A stretch of 64,000 nucleotides of DNA from Kudoa neothunni (GCA_964304625.1 OZ199840.1:3286001-3350000), one strand, 5' to 3'; positions 14,260-26,890 are shown, counted from the stretch's first letter. The notes: generated by a model from the sequence alone, not told the origin. Numbers and translations: made by a program.

Positions 14260-17020
14260 ATGTTGCTTTACCAAATCAAGCGAATTGCTAGGAATAGGAA
14301 TCCACAAAATTACTAAAAATTGTGTAACTCTATTATGGAGGGTCTAGTTGAAGAAGTAATTTTTAAATTACTTTAATCACTAAGATTCTTACTTTACAAA
14401 ATGTTAAATTTCTATAGACATTTACAAATAGCAAATAAATAACTATTTACTTGAAATTTTAATTTCGATTAGTCAGGCGCCTTTCGTTACGATATAAACA
14501 AGATCCCCGTGCTAGTTGCCCTTCGATCGAATGCATCTCTTTTTTAAACATGAAATATTGTTTTATGGAATAGGATCAAACAGTGCAAAAGCAGTGGCAG
14601 TGAGCTTTTCGAGGCTGAGAATTGAATAAGTAACCTCCATAGTCGCACTGAATGTGTCAGGAAATCTACCATAAGTCTATCATTAATTCAACTTCGTAGC
14701 ATTACTGTCGTCATTCATTTTGATGGAAACACGTTTTCCCAACTGTGTATAAGTAGTGCTAACGAAAAAGAATGGTTCAATGTATACATTTTCATAAATA
14801 TTTTAAAATATAATTAATAAACTAATAATAAATGTTTGGAAAAAAATAATTAACATATTAGTATGCGCATTTAACTTAAATATTAAATAATTAATAATTG
14901 AAACAATTATGGGTGTTTTGAAGCCAGGAATAATTAAAATAAAATACAAAAAAATATTTCGAACATGGGGTGTGTTAAATGAACTCGGTATTTTTATCGT
15001 TATACTCCAAATTCATACATAAATATTGAAATTTTTGTCATATACATTTATTACACTTTATTGACAAAAATTAATAAAACTCGATGGAAATTACATCGTA
15101 AATTACTAAGCTATATAAATAAAATCATTTAGAACTCCCAGACAAATTTTTATAGGTTTTAAAAGGTGCCAAATAATAATTCATATTTAAAATTTATTTT
15201 TACCTAAATTAATTATGGAACTACCCCATTTGATACCAACATTAAATAAATCTAGGAGCAAACGAGCTTACTCAAATATGTGGTTACCATCGCAGGAGGA
15301 ACGAATAAAAAATATCGAATGTTGAACACATTTATTTTTAATTCAGAAAATAGGCTTAGTATCAGAATTCTTTTAATCACATGCGGCTTATACTGACCAA
15401 TATTGTTAGTTACATGGCTGAGATTTTCCAAAGTATTTTATTTATTGAAATGAACTTAGCAAAGAGACAACTTCATATTAATTTTTAGCTGAGTTACATT
15501 TTTGGGGACATTCAGGGATTAGTGCTAAGAAACTAAAATTTATAAAATTATCATGATTCAGTATAAATATATTACATTAATTGTTTTTGTATGCTTTTAA
15601 AATGTATTGTTAATAAGTTTATCTTAAATTGAGACGCGAAATATGAAACAATTAGGTCAGATTTTTATGGGTTATATGTTAGTATGTTCTTTTCATCGCT
15701 TCAATATTGCTTCATTCCTATTTGTACCGATGCCTTGTTGCGTTTATATCAGTAGAATGATCCACATTAGCATGTATGTATTAATCAAAATCAAATTGAT
15801 GTACTCAGCCCAGAAATCTGTCCTCATTATTAATCCGAGTTGAACATTTTGAATTATTATTCTTTCAAGAGTTATTTGATCTAGGATAATTCTTAGGATT
15901 TGAAAAATAATTCCATATGAATCTATAGCCCCAACAGTCCATGTTTTAATTAACTAAAACTTTTTCACGACATTATTTACCTTTAAAAATCTAGAACTCG
16001 TCATTTTAAATTATTATTTCATGACCTCCTATTCTTTTTTTATGTATATCAAAGCAATAAATGTAAAATTATCTGATATAATTCCTACAGTCACCAGTTA
16101 TACAATTGTATTATCGGAACCTATTCGTAATTGTTTCTACAGTTGTGGATATCAGAAACTTCCAAATACAGAAATACAAGGATTTGATAAAAAATTAGTT
16201 TTAAACCAATAAAAAATGCCTCTTTTTCTGGTTGAAATTCATTTTTAAATGTTGGACATTTTAGTCAATATTTATCAATAATTATTTCTTTTTTACCAGC
16301 ATTAGTTCGTTGCAATTCTTTCATATTCTCTCTTTGAGAACTAATTTTGGTCTCTGTAGCGATGATATTTATTTTATCGTATCAATCTAAATTTCAAAAA
16401 AGTGTTCTAATTAAAAAATCATCAATATTATTGCAAGTAACCTCCGTCACGTATAATTTCCATGTAGATTTGGAAGAAGACAAAGAATTGCATTTAATTG
16501 TAAATTAGCCTAAATTTCATTGAATAAGATAGCTCTTTATCTGGTAGAATGTAGTTTTAATTACTTTGGACCAAGAAACAATACCGTCTAAACTACGAGA
16601 ACAGATGTACAACTTATTTAAAAATCGGAGGAGTGAGTTCATACTGCTGTCCAGATACGTCAGATTTGATCTTCATGTTGGTTCATTCTACCAAAATTTA
16701 GGAATAGAAGGACTCTTGAGCCGGGACCTGTAGACGAAAATAAGCAACCGGCCTTTTTCCTGAAAAAAACTGTAAATTATTAGTCAGGTTTAGGAAATTC
16801 CCATAATTTCCTTAAAAAGACATTAAAAAATAAATTTTATATGGATTTTTGAACTTTATTTTCGCTTATTACAATCGATTTATTTATTTAATGATTTTAT
16901 TGTGCTCTAAAGTTAAGATAATAATATTAATAACCAAGAGAAGAAAACACAAAAATAAACTTGATAAAAAGAAAGAATATGCAGAGATGTTTAGGAGACT
17001 ATAAACGACTGTTTCTCATG
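14260..17020. other. gene-free region
   Basis: Short open frames at 15643-15843 and 16021-16212 have no family signal, no splice context and composition like the surrounding AT-rich DNA. I see no other structure. Confidence 0.45.
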
Positions 17021-17025
17021 AGAGT

Positions 17026-17545
17026 ATTGTGTTCCCTGACGAAATTTGATTCTCTGTTGTAACAAGACCTACGATGCGTAGTACAATGGAAGGAATGTCC
17101 GTCTACTGCTTTATTTCGGCACCCAATAGATTCAATTTTTCTTTTTTTTTGCAGTAAACAAAAATGGAATCTTTTACAGCAGCATAAACACGAGGTGATT
17201 TTAGGGAAAGATTTTATGATATGTTCAGAAGAGATTACAAAATCTTACACCATGCGAAGGGTGCACAAACAAAATTCTCTCATAGGTAGCTCCAAAATAT
17301 ACCATTACATATTTTTAAAAGATTTTATAGCCAAGGAAATATTCAAATATGATATTTAATAAGTTAGATTCCTTTTCTTAATCCAATTGAAAATGATTTC
17401 TTTGCTTAGAAGAATACACGTTATGCGCAGAAAGTGTAAAGGTTAGCTCGAATTAATAGTGGTAATTAAAGATTATTTTGAAGAAATTTGTCCACAGCAA
17501 TGCGATAGGTTCTATCTAAAATATTGGGCCATATTGTAACGTATT
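17026..17545 (+). pseudogene. IS630/Tc1-type transposase fragment, second subfamily
   Basis: A plus-strand frame reads VFPDEI, a stop, then FSVVTRPTMRSTMEGM at about 17030-17100: the first catalytic Asp region of a DDE enzyme with a Gly codon turned to TGA. Downstream at about 17370-17400 the frame reads FLNPIENDFF, the family motif holding the last catalytic Glu. The middle Asp region is not readable. The fragment differs from the copies at 13410 and 53363, so it belongs to another subfamily. Confidence 0.65.
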
Positions 17546-17559
17546 AACGAAGAGTAATT

Positions 17560-18642
17560 ATTCTAGGATAAATAATACAAATATTGAATTTGGAATTTTT
17601 ATTATTTTAATATGGTGAGGAATTCATTAATACTTTTTTTAATGTAAAAAATTAATTTTGATTAAAGAGCTAGTAAAGTAATGATATTTAATGTTTAAAT
17701 ATAAATTTGTGTGAAAGAACATGACTCAGAATATTTTATATTATTATTCCAACACAATTTTTTGGATATGTACACTAATTTTGTGAAATTTGAAGTTACT
17801 CATAGTATATATATATATATATATATATCATTTTTATAATTGTTGTAGATTAAAATTTAAATTTAAAATTACTTGAAAACAATTTTAATGTTTTCGTATG
17901 AATTTTTGTTAGATCGAAAAAATGCCGGCTTCAATAGAAACCCCCTAATTCACTAATGATGAGTCATAAAAAAGTGAAAATCTGTTACAAAATTTGAACA
18001 ACAAATAATCGTTAAAAAAGTGAAATTACGAACTTGAAAAAATGATAACTATTATTTGTATATTTTAATAACAAAAAAATAAATTATTAATACTTAATAT
18101 ACGATATTTTCTCAAGAGAACACTAAAAAAATTGTAAAGAAACGTACCAAAATGACTTTTCGAATACGCATGGCAAACATAGCCAATTTTAAATGACTAC
18201 AAATTTTGAATAATAATTATTCTTGGTTTATTAATATCATGGAAAAAATGTGGCCGTTTAAAAACTTTGATTTAATAAAAATCTCCTTAAATACTTTTAT
18301 AGATTAGAAATCAAAATTTGTTATAAACATTTTGTAGTATTAACTCCGGAAAAAAATTATAAATGATTAAATAATTTTCCGAAAAATATCCATTACGTTT
18401 AGAATAATCGATCCATATTACAAACATCTTAATATTGTACTATAATATAAGCATTTAAAAAATATCTATTAATTATTTAGTTTCGTATGTATATTAAACT
18501 TGAATGTGAATAGGTTCTTATAGTATCAAAACATAGCAAAGCACTTCGCGATTATTCGAATGCATTCATCAATTTATTTTGAATAGGTTTTATAAAGTTC
18601 ACAACAGAGAAATAATACAGATTAACCGTTATTGTATTTGTA
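17560..18642. other. gene-free region upstream of copy 2
   Basis: About 1.1 kb of AT-rich DNA without coding signal apart from an AT microsatellite. It must contain the promoter of the second surface-type gene. It does not resemble the corresponding region upstream of copy 1. Confidence 0.5.
17806..17828. repeat. TA dinucleotide microsatellite
   Basis: Uninterrupted alternation of T and A for 23 bases, read directly. Confidence 0.95.
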
Positions 18643-21557
18643 ATGGTGGGGAAGAAGGACCTTATAACGTTACTCATTGGTGTATCACGTACATATAAAT
18701 ACCTGTGTTATTTATTTACAAAAATTTAGTTACAGCTACCCATTTGGCAGCCGAAACTCCAGCCGCTACTAGAGAAGTTTTCTATCAAATCGACGCCTCC
18801 CATTCATCCAATAGAAAAATTCACATTGAATTAAAAGGAACAGAATATACAAATGAAAGGAAATGTCGAATAATGCGAGAAAAAGCTGACGGAAGTGCCT
18901 TCGAGGAGATTAACACATGCCAGAGTAACGAGGCTGATAATAGCGGCAAATGTGTAAGGCCTTGTGCTGGAAGCAACAACAAACTGGAATATTCAAAGCT
19001 TTCGCCGAGAGTAAAATACCTATATATAAAAGATGGAAACGCTGCCGGCCAAATAAACGCAGAAACTCATAAAAGAGGAGGAAATGTTTTTGGGCTCGCA
19101 ATACGTAAGATAAATATTTGATATATAAATTTAATATATATTTAGCACTTTTGGTAGACCCCAATATAAAGGCATCCACACATAGCGATTATTCATTGAA
19201 GTTTATTGTAAAAACTTGTAAGTCAATGGCATGCCCCATTTATTACAAGGGAATAAAATACAAGGATATCACTGCAATAGACAGTTGCGCAACATCTAGA
19301 AGTGCGATTGATGATCATTTGTTTGAATATGGGCAAAAAATCCCTTATTATGAAGTGAGATGCAGCGATTACCCAATGTTCTATTACCATATGCCCAACA
19401 CTTATATGAAAGAAGATATCGATATTTATAAGCCTCAATTCTATGTTAAGTACAAATCTAGTCTAGAAACAACCAAATATTATCTTAAATTCACTAATCC
19501 ATTACCGAGTGAAATATGTCTTTTTGGAATAAGAGATGGAGCGGATGTTTCTAATGCCGCCGATCGGCCAGCTTATATTTCAGATTGCGGTGGGACCAAA
19601 AAATCATGCTATGCTCCATGTGACGACGTAGAACTCAATCTAAATCCTACTAAGCCAATCGTGGATATATTAGTTCAGACTAGGCATCACAAATTAGAAA
19701 AAAATACTGATCATTCATATGAGGGATATACTTATAAAAAATTTGGTAATAATAACGATTATCGATAATTTATAATTTTTTTAGCTATCATCGAACTAAC
19801 TGGAGCCGAAAATGCATTTATATCTAATACGGATACCGGAATTAAGATAAATATGCCATTACTTGCACCAACTACTGCGGGTGCCGCTGTTGTTGCTTTT
19901 AATCAATGTAAAATCAAGTACTATATTGCAGACACTGTCAAAAATCCGGCATTGATCAATGCACAATGCTCATCTAGTCAAAATTGTCCGAGTGAATGTA
20001 GCGCTGTTAGGACAATTCAAAATTTACCCGAAGGAAAACACATTATGTTAGAAATTGCTCCAAGCAGTATAACTAATTATGCGAATTTTAAGGAATACAT
20101 TTTCGTCAAAACAAGTAATAAAATAAAATTAATTTCTTTAAATTTTTTGCATAAGATAAAAATTCGGAGAAAAATTTCAACACCGCTAAGCCAAGCGCAA
20201 CAGATACGACTTCTATAATAAAAGCAGTCGACGAAACTCTAGGAACAGAATCAACTGAGCCAACATGTGACTACTTCGTTAGTAGAGCTGGAAAGAATAT
20301 TTTCGTTGAAGCAGTATGTGCGGATAGTAATCCTTGTAGAGGTTTGTGTAAGGAACCCAAAACGCTTATCGATCTCGAGCTCAATACTACCTATGACATC
20401 AAGGTGGTCGCTTATTCGGACTATGGTTTCACCATATTCACTGACATTAAAACAAGTATAATAATTATTATACTTAACGTGTTATTTACAAATATGGTAG
20501 AATTTTCGACTCTGACACTCACAAAAAAAATATTAGACAAAGGTTTTAAGTTGGTCGGTACTCTGTCAACACCAAAAAGCGATGCAAAATGCAATTATAA
20601 AATTACAGCAAAAGATGGAGAAACGTGGGGGACGGTTTATTCGTGTCCTGCTGAATTGTCCAGCTCAGCATTACCGACAGTGTTAAACGATGTTGCAGTT
20701 GTTAACATTGCTAGGTCCGGTTCAGGACAGCAGCCATCAGTAACTAAGTCTAACAACATTGCGACATGCACTGAAGTACCAACCTGTAATAATATTGTAT
20801 TCAGTGATGGTTATGATGCTTCAAAGGAATATAAAGTTTTGGTCACTGCAATTGACCGATCCGAAGAAACTCCTATTATCATTCAACCAAGTAAATTTAA
20901 TATCAATATTGTAATACTTAATAAATAAATTTATAAATAATTACAACGTTTTTATAATATTAATTCCAACCTGTGCATATAATAATTATTTAGAACCAAT
21001 AGTTGAAACTCCAACCGATTTGACCAAAATAATATTAGTTTATATTGTACGTGATGAGAAGACATTAAAGATAACGACCACATTGCCTGTTGGCAAGAGT
21101 GAAGAATCTAGGTGTAAGTGGATATTGATTAATTCAAGTGATGTTGCAAGGCCAACCGTAAAAAAATGTATCCGTAATACAGATGGCGACTGCACGGCAC
21201 TTCCAAGTTGTAAAAGCTTCACAATTGAAAATGTCGAAGATCTAAACGATTATCATTTAATTGTATATCACAGCGGGGATGAGTCTGTATTGGGAACAGC
21301 TGAAATAGAACAAGGTAATTACACGCGTAATTCTTATTTAAATAGTATTATAGGAGCAACTGGAAGTAAATCAACGTAAATTAAACTATTACCTTTATAT
21401 AATACATTAATTATTTTTTAGATCTAGAAATACCACAATGTATTTTGGTGTGTATGATAATACATTAATATATCATTTTAGTATCGCAATATCGGTTGTT
21501 GCAGCGATTGTTGTGATTGGAGGAATAGGAGCATTCATTGCATTCAGGAAAAAATGA
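18643..21557 (+). CDS. Single-pass membrane protein with seven Cys-rich FN3-like modules, copy 2
   Basis: Nine exons: 18643-18688, 18730-19104, 19146-19745, 19785-20114, 20156-20455, 20501-20890, 20994-21314, 21422-21449, 21482-21557; 821 residues. Exon 1 encodes a different signal peptide (MVGKKDLITLLIGVS) but ends in the same phase, and intron 1 is again 41 bases. Exons 2-9 have the same lengths as in copy 1. Exon 5 and its flanking introns are identical by eye. Exon 6 and exon 7 differ by only a few bases. Exons 2, 3 and 4 carry short, heavily changed patches in which the cysteines stay fixed. The transmembrane helix and RKK tail match. Both copies are intact. Function is unknown; a surface recognition or antigen-type role is inferred from the pattern of change. 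Confidence 0.8.
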
Positions 21558-21761
21558 TAGATTCTATTAAATTAACTTTTATTAGAAACACACATTTATT
21601 TTATTTATTTTTAACTGAGTCCAATTAGAAATTATATAGTCTAATATTGATTTTACTGTAGATCAAACAAAAATTTAGAACGAGTGACACATTTAATCCA
21701 TTCGCATTATCTATTTATATTATGGTTTTAATTTTATGCATCATAATTTTATTTAATTCTC
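18730..21761 (+). repeat. Segmental duplication, unit B
   Basis: Direct repeat of 6790-9811. Homology stops at about 21761, where TTTATTTAATT is followed by unrelated sequence. Same orientation as unit A, so the pair is a tandem duplication now separated by about 9 kb that includes transposon debris. Confidence 0.9.
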
Positions 21762-23606
21762 CATGTAATTAAAAGGTTGTTGATTTGTTTATCTTAATGC
21801 CTAAATTACGTTATTTAAATTTCATTATGTTTGTGTTAAATTTAATAATTAAAATAACATAAATTCTTTCCTAATTCTATCTATATTTAGAAATATTGGA
21901 ATATTTATAATTACGTAAAATTCAACATTACAAAGTTTTAAAATGTATAAGACTCGAATTTTCATTGACGAGCATTATTATTGAAACAGCCTTTTAACTG
22001 TCTCTTAAAAAAAAACAATCATTATCTCATAAAAATTCTAACACTATTTAAAAACGATTTTTAACAAAAAAATAATGGAGACAATTATGTAAAAGAAATT
22101 AGTGTTATATACTTCTCGGTAAAACAGTGTTTCTCAATATCGTTGGTCCACGTAATCCCGATTAATTAGGCAAACTGAATAAGAACACTAAAGTATATTA
22201 ACCATATATATTTATAATATTATTGTTCCAGACTTATGTTAGTAAAGAAGACCTTTTTTAGAGCTAGGAATTTACACCATACCCTTTTTTTGAATTAAAT
22301 CCTTCTCACAAACCCCCGATATTAGTGCGCGGATTTCATATTACGAAAAATTGTTTTAATGCGTTAAAATGTGCCCAAAATAAAAACAAGGTAACGCTAA
22401 CGAATGGGGAAACAATCCTTAGATAAAGTCTGTAGTCGACAGAAAGGCAAAGTTGATCAGAATCAACGGAAGGGAGGTTTCACTATACACATACTACGAT
22501 ACTACAATAGGCAACCGATAATAATCACTTTCATCGATACGACATATTCAAAGTTTATATTAGGTGAACCGTTTTATAATATTGTTGTGATTGTAGAAAG
22601 GTCAAAGTCTTAAAACTACTTTTAGTTGAACTAGGAAATTTCCAATCTGTTATATCACGCGACTAACCGATAATACGCATTTTTTGGGCCAAACCACATA
22701 GATTAAATTGTTTTAATTGAAAACGAGGATAAAATTTTAATTCCTAAGGTTGAATTTTTGAACAAATAGAATAGTGTTTTGAGATAGCTACAAAAAAATT
22801 ATCATTTCATGCGAATGAAAATAGACTAAACTTTATTTCAAGACAATTAAAGAATGATATAGATGCACATAACTAAAGATTTTAAGATTAAGATATAAAA
22901 TATTTTTTTCATATTCTACTGAAAAATGAGTAAGAAATAAAAAGTATTATAATTTTTCAGAACGGACTATTCACTAAATTTTATCACAATGTAAAGATAA
23001 AAATATTTTACCAATAAATATGTTTAAAACAAAAATATCGAATTATTTTTCAGCCGAATAATCTTAATAATGTGTTTTTATTATTCTAATTAAATGAAAG
23101 GTGTAATAAACATTCTGAAAAATTAAGAAAACACAAAAAATAATAAACGCGCACGCAGTTTTAGTGCGTATTATCGGTTGCAACGTTTAATACGCTCTTT
23201 TTTTGATGGTCCTAAGGGGATTACGTCTTATCGGTCGCCTACTGAATAAAAATCATTCAGCGACAAAAAATGAGTTGATCAGAACAAACATTAATTATGT
23301 AATATAGAAATCACTCGGCGACAAAAACAGTTGATCCGAATAATATTACAGGGTTATATGGAGCTTTAAATCCCATGTATTTTAAAAATAATTAAAAACG
23401 GATTCTTTACGTCGTCGGGAATTATTTCTCTTAAGTACACGATTGTTGTTTTATTCCCACAAACAATGACTATTGACAACCCTCATAAATTGAAAAGTGT
23501 ATACACTGTTGATACAAAAATCCGAAGAGACCAAAAAAGAGTAACATAGAAAATACACAAATAGTAAAATAATAATCATATTAAAATAGCATGAGCAACG
23601 CATCCT
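21762..23606. other. gene-free region with inverted repeats
   Basis: No accepted gene; a plus ORF at 22404-22613 has no family signal. The block AACCGATAATACGCA at 22665-22679 occurs inverted at 23165-23179, and CAACCGATAATA at 22512-22523 occurs inverted at 23169-23180. This may be a small non-autonomous transposon, but no target duplication is evident. Confidence 0.5.
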
Positions 23607-25396
23607 CTAGATTTTCTCCAAATAGTTTCCGGGGACAGAACCAGTATTGGCCCCAAGTCTGGCGACAAACCAGCCATCACCTCCCTCTTCAACTACTTCA
23701 ACGACATCGCCAACTGCAATGGTCAATTCGTCGTCCAGAGATTTTTCATAGGCGTACAAAACTCGAGCTTAGTTTAAAAATTAGTAAGAAATATATCATG
23801 AAATTATCAATTACCTTTATAGAGGAAGTTCGAAGCAGGAACTCCGGATGGGGCAGGAGGAGGTGGGGGAGCAGGGACACTTGCACTAGGGCTGGAGCTT
23901 GGAGGGGGTGGTACAGATGCGTTAGAATCTAGATCAATAAAAGAGTTGAATACCGATGACGATCCCCTCAACCCTGTAGTAGTTCTCATACCTGACGTGA
24001 CTGTACTTTTTGGAGTAGGGAATTTCAGAGGGTTTTGATCGTCGATCGCACTTTGAGATTCCACATTGGGTTCTTCATGAATGGAGTCGATTCCTCGACT
24101 GTTAGCGCTGGAATAATGAGTGTCGGAGGTGTTATTGTAATCTTCGTATTTTCTTACATTCAAAGACAATCCAGATAAATTTCCTGAGGTAGAAAATGAT
24201 CATGCAAACTCACTCAACCATAGTAACCACGAAAATACCACTAAAAATGTCCTCATCGACAGAGTCTGTATTTTCGACGGTCAAAGTGTTCTGATATTGT
24301 TTTCCTTGCAACATACTGTTGTAGATATCTTCGGAGATATCATTAGGAGCACTAGCTTTGATTGTGAGACTGTTTCTTTTACGGAATGTGCTATTATTCT
24401 ACAAATGGTTAGATAAAGAGTATGTTGATAAAACACAAAGTATACTTTAATAAGAAGAGTTCCTTTGTGTGCAGAGGCTGACTTTTGTCTGGTGCCTCTG
24501 GTGCTTGATGGGCGACCACCGCTGGTTGGAACACTTAGGGTAGGCAGATTGGTAGGTGATGGAGTGGATTCAGTTTCTTCGGTACGCCAGAAAGAACTTT
24601 CACAATTAGGATCGATATCAAGTTCATTGAGTGCTTTGAACATAGTGCTTTTGATAGAGGAAGGAACGTGGAGTTCGACAGTGGTTGTTTTGGTGGCGGG
24701 AACTTTAGATGAATGAGTAGCGCCATGTCCTTAATAATTAAAAAAAATAAATAAATCCAGCGATTTCATCATAGCGAGAGTGGACATATCGCAATTAAAG
24801 CCATTAATTACCGACGCCATCGTAACGAGAAATGTCTAACGAAGTGTTCTTAGCTTTGTTAATAACAAAAGGTTCGCTTGGTAATACAACATTGGAGGCG
24901 TGGGGTTTTTGTTTGACTATGGTTCTTTCACCAATAACTTTTCTGTTACCCAATTCACGATATAGCTTCACCTCCTTATAATAATTAATAATAATAATAA
25001 TAATTAATAATAATAATAATAATGTAGTTACAAACACGAATACATAAACTCGCCACAGATAAATACATAAATATATAAATACACAAATATGTGTAAATAT
25101 AATTGTATTAATTAATAAAATTGAGTCAGCCTTACCAACAACAATTCACCAACATCATCTGATAACTTTTGAACGGAATCTCCATGTAGATTAAGCAAAT
25201 TAGTGGTCTCCAAACAAAGTGTTTCAGTGTGTTTGAGCAGATTGGACAGCGAATCAATACATCCTTGATAGACCGCATTGTATACCGATACCGAAGGTTG
25301 TTTGGAATATACATCTTCTAAATTGTTGGCATTATTTGTGATATCGGCAGCGATAGTTGAATAATTTTTAATGAGTGCATTAAATTTGGAGTCCAT
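23607..25396 (-). CDS. ABI: Abl-interactor (Abi) protein
   Basis: Six exons in coding order: 25396-25136, 24974-24812, 24729-24446, 24398-24239, 24183-23815, 23767-23607; total 1398 bases, 465 residues. Abi proteins are subunits of the WAVE regulatory complex, which drives Arp2/3-dependent actin assembly, and bind Abl kinase. The N-terminal helical region and the homeodomain-homologous region end in RYDGVGHG, close to the DDVGHG motif of animal Abi. The middle is Ser/Pro-rich with runs such as VPPPPSSSP and APPPPPAPSG. The C-terminal 53 residues form an SH3 domain: LYAYEKSLDDELTI, then DGWFVARLG and VPGNYLEKI. Introns are 46-81 bases except the first, which is 161 bases and holds an ATT/ATA repeat. 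It lies head-to-head with the gene at 25842. All phases close. Confidence 0.93.
24983..25022. repeat. ATT/AAT trinucleotide repeat in Abi intron 1
   Basis: Two blocks of AAT-type repeats read directly next to the 3' splice site of Abi intron 1 (minus strand). Confidence 0.85.
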
Positions 25397-25711
25397 GGAT
25401 CTTTATAAAATTGACAATACCAATTGAATTGAATGTGTTCACCGACAATTTACAAAACTCCAATCAATAAACTGGATTATCACAAAACTATTGATAAGAT
25501 GGTGGATTAGATTTTAAGATTAACAATGTCCGACGATTAACGACACATTTATATGTCAATAATTTACACTATTGATTAGTTGAGAATTAAGATATTGAAT
25601 ATTATTGTGGAAAATAGTTTTTCTCAATTATTTACATTCAAAAACAATCTAATCAGTCCATAGAATCAAATTAATTAAGTCATGGCGACGCCGCAGCCGC
25701 ATCTACGTAAC

Positions 25712-25719
25712 TATATAAA
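25712..25719 (+). promoter_or_regulatory. TATA box for the gene at 25842
   Basis: TATATAAA lies 123 bases upstream of the ATG in the 445-base gap between two divergent genes. The assignment to the plus-strand gene is by orientation and distance only. Confidence 0.45.
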
Positions 25720-25841
25720 CTTGCGCACTGCGTATGAGCCGTCGGATAAAAAACTGCAAATTCGTGTGGTGTTTTGGTCTTAGATTTTAAGTTTTTTTTC
25801 GTATAGTAATACACACTTTGTTGTTTTAACGTTGGTGAACG

Positions 25842-26597
25842 ATGAATTCTAACTTTAATTCGAAATTAGTTGTTGAAAGTGGATGTGATGATGGGTGTCT
25901 TGGTTGTCAGGTAGTAGCTCAAACTACTACCGATAACGTTGAATGTTCTGGTCGAAATGACCGCAACAGTCAATCAGTTTTACATCATCTATTATGTCCA
26001 TTGTATGAACAACTAAATAGCAATTGTTTGCTGTTGTCTACCACTCCAATTTCAACACCCGAGTGCAATAGCAATGGCAATAGTCTGCAGGAAATTTCAT
26101 TCGAAGTTGCTTCTAACAGGTCGTTTATGAATGATGAATGCTTTGATAATGAGAAAATTTCTGATTGCTGCTCATATGGATGCTGCCTGCTGGAAGAAAA
26201 CATCCTCAATCACACAATGATAACTGACGACGAAAATAATTCTGCTGTTGATGTTGTTGGCATTGACTATGGAAAGAAATTTTGTAATAATAGAATAAGT
26301 AGAATTAGCTTTCCTCCACCTTCAACACATTACGAACCCCAGATCACCTGGAGGTACACATTTCCTAGCGAGTGTTCAAATAATATTGTTGATTTGTCTA
26401 TGTCTTCGAATGACAAATACAGCTTGAACTGCAAACGAGATGTCTTCCGCACAAATACTATCTTCGGTAACAGCTACATCATGAAAGACTATGAACAAGA
26501 TTTGGAACGCTACAGGCAATGGTTACTCAACTCAAAGGCGCCGATGTCCCAAGAAGAACGATCCTCACGTCGCCGTAAACCAAGAAACGATCATTAG
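25842..26597 (+). CDS. Cysteine-rich orphan protein, 251 aa
   Basis: A single open frame of 251 codons with a clear ATG, a TATA box upstream and a polyadenylation signal 147 bases after the stop. The protein is rich in Cys, Asn and Ser, with clusters such as CDDGCLGC (near residue 15) and CCSYGCC (near residue 108). The C-terminal 30 residues are charged: a helix-like DYEQDLERYRQWLL segment and a basic SRRRKPR end that could act as a nuclear signal. I see no signal peptide or membrane segment. I do not recognise the family. It is divergently arranged with Abi. Splicing near the stop was considered and rejected. Composition differs from random AT-rich ORFs, which supports a real gene. Confidence 0.7.
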   Translation: MNSNFNSKLVVESGCDDGCLGCQVVAQTTTDNVECSGRNDRNSQSVLHHLLCPLYEQLNSNCLLLSTTPISTPECNSNGNSLQEISFEVASNRSFMNDECFDNEKISDCCSYGCCLLEENILNHTMITDDENNSAVDVVGIDYGKKFCNNRISRISFPPPSTHYEPQITWRYTFPSECSNNIVDLSMSSNDKYSLNCKRDVFRTNTIFGNSYIMKDYEQDLERYRQWLLNSKAPMSQEERSSRRRKPRNDH

Positions 26598-26743
26598 CGT
26601 CCTTTGTCTACTGGTTGACCTCTTTTGTACTCTAACACCCCTGTTTTTATGCCTGTTATTGTTGGATATTTGTTGTTTGTTGGTTTTTATGCTATGCGTT
26701 TTGCTTGCTTATCTTAATTCAATGCGCTTTGATAATTATTTTA

Positions 26744-26749
26744 AATAAA
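26744..26749 (+). terminator. Polyadenylation signal AATAAA
   Basis: AATAAA at the end of the pyrimidine-rich 3' region after the stop at 26597; placement fits a short 3' UTR. Confidence 0.5.
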
Positions 26750-26890
26750 TCGCGGTAAAGTGAAACGAATTAAATAAGGAGACTATTTGAATGGATTAGG
26801 AATTTTAGATAGGCTAACTTGATGTTTGAGTTAGCAAGAATACGACGTATCTCTAATGTTAATAAATCTCGTACGTTGCTAAAATGATAG

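Noticed and set aside
23591-23932. Plus ORF rich in Arg and Gln
   Set aside because: It is the antisense of the Abi SH3 and proline-rich exons, which have clear domain motifs and splice sites on the minus strand.
24983-25022. Regular short repeats considered as a CRISPR-like array
   Set aside because: Simple AAT microsatellite within an animal intron, without spacers.
26491-26748. Plus ORF with a strongly hydrophobic C-terminus overlapping the end of the cysteine-rich orphan
   Set aside because: No GT-AG pair of sensible size joins the orphan frame to this frame (the obvious GTAAAC...TTAG pair gives the wrong phase). T-rich 3' UTR sequence reads as Leu/Phe/Cys by chance.
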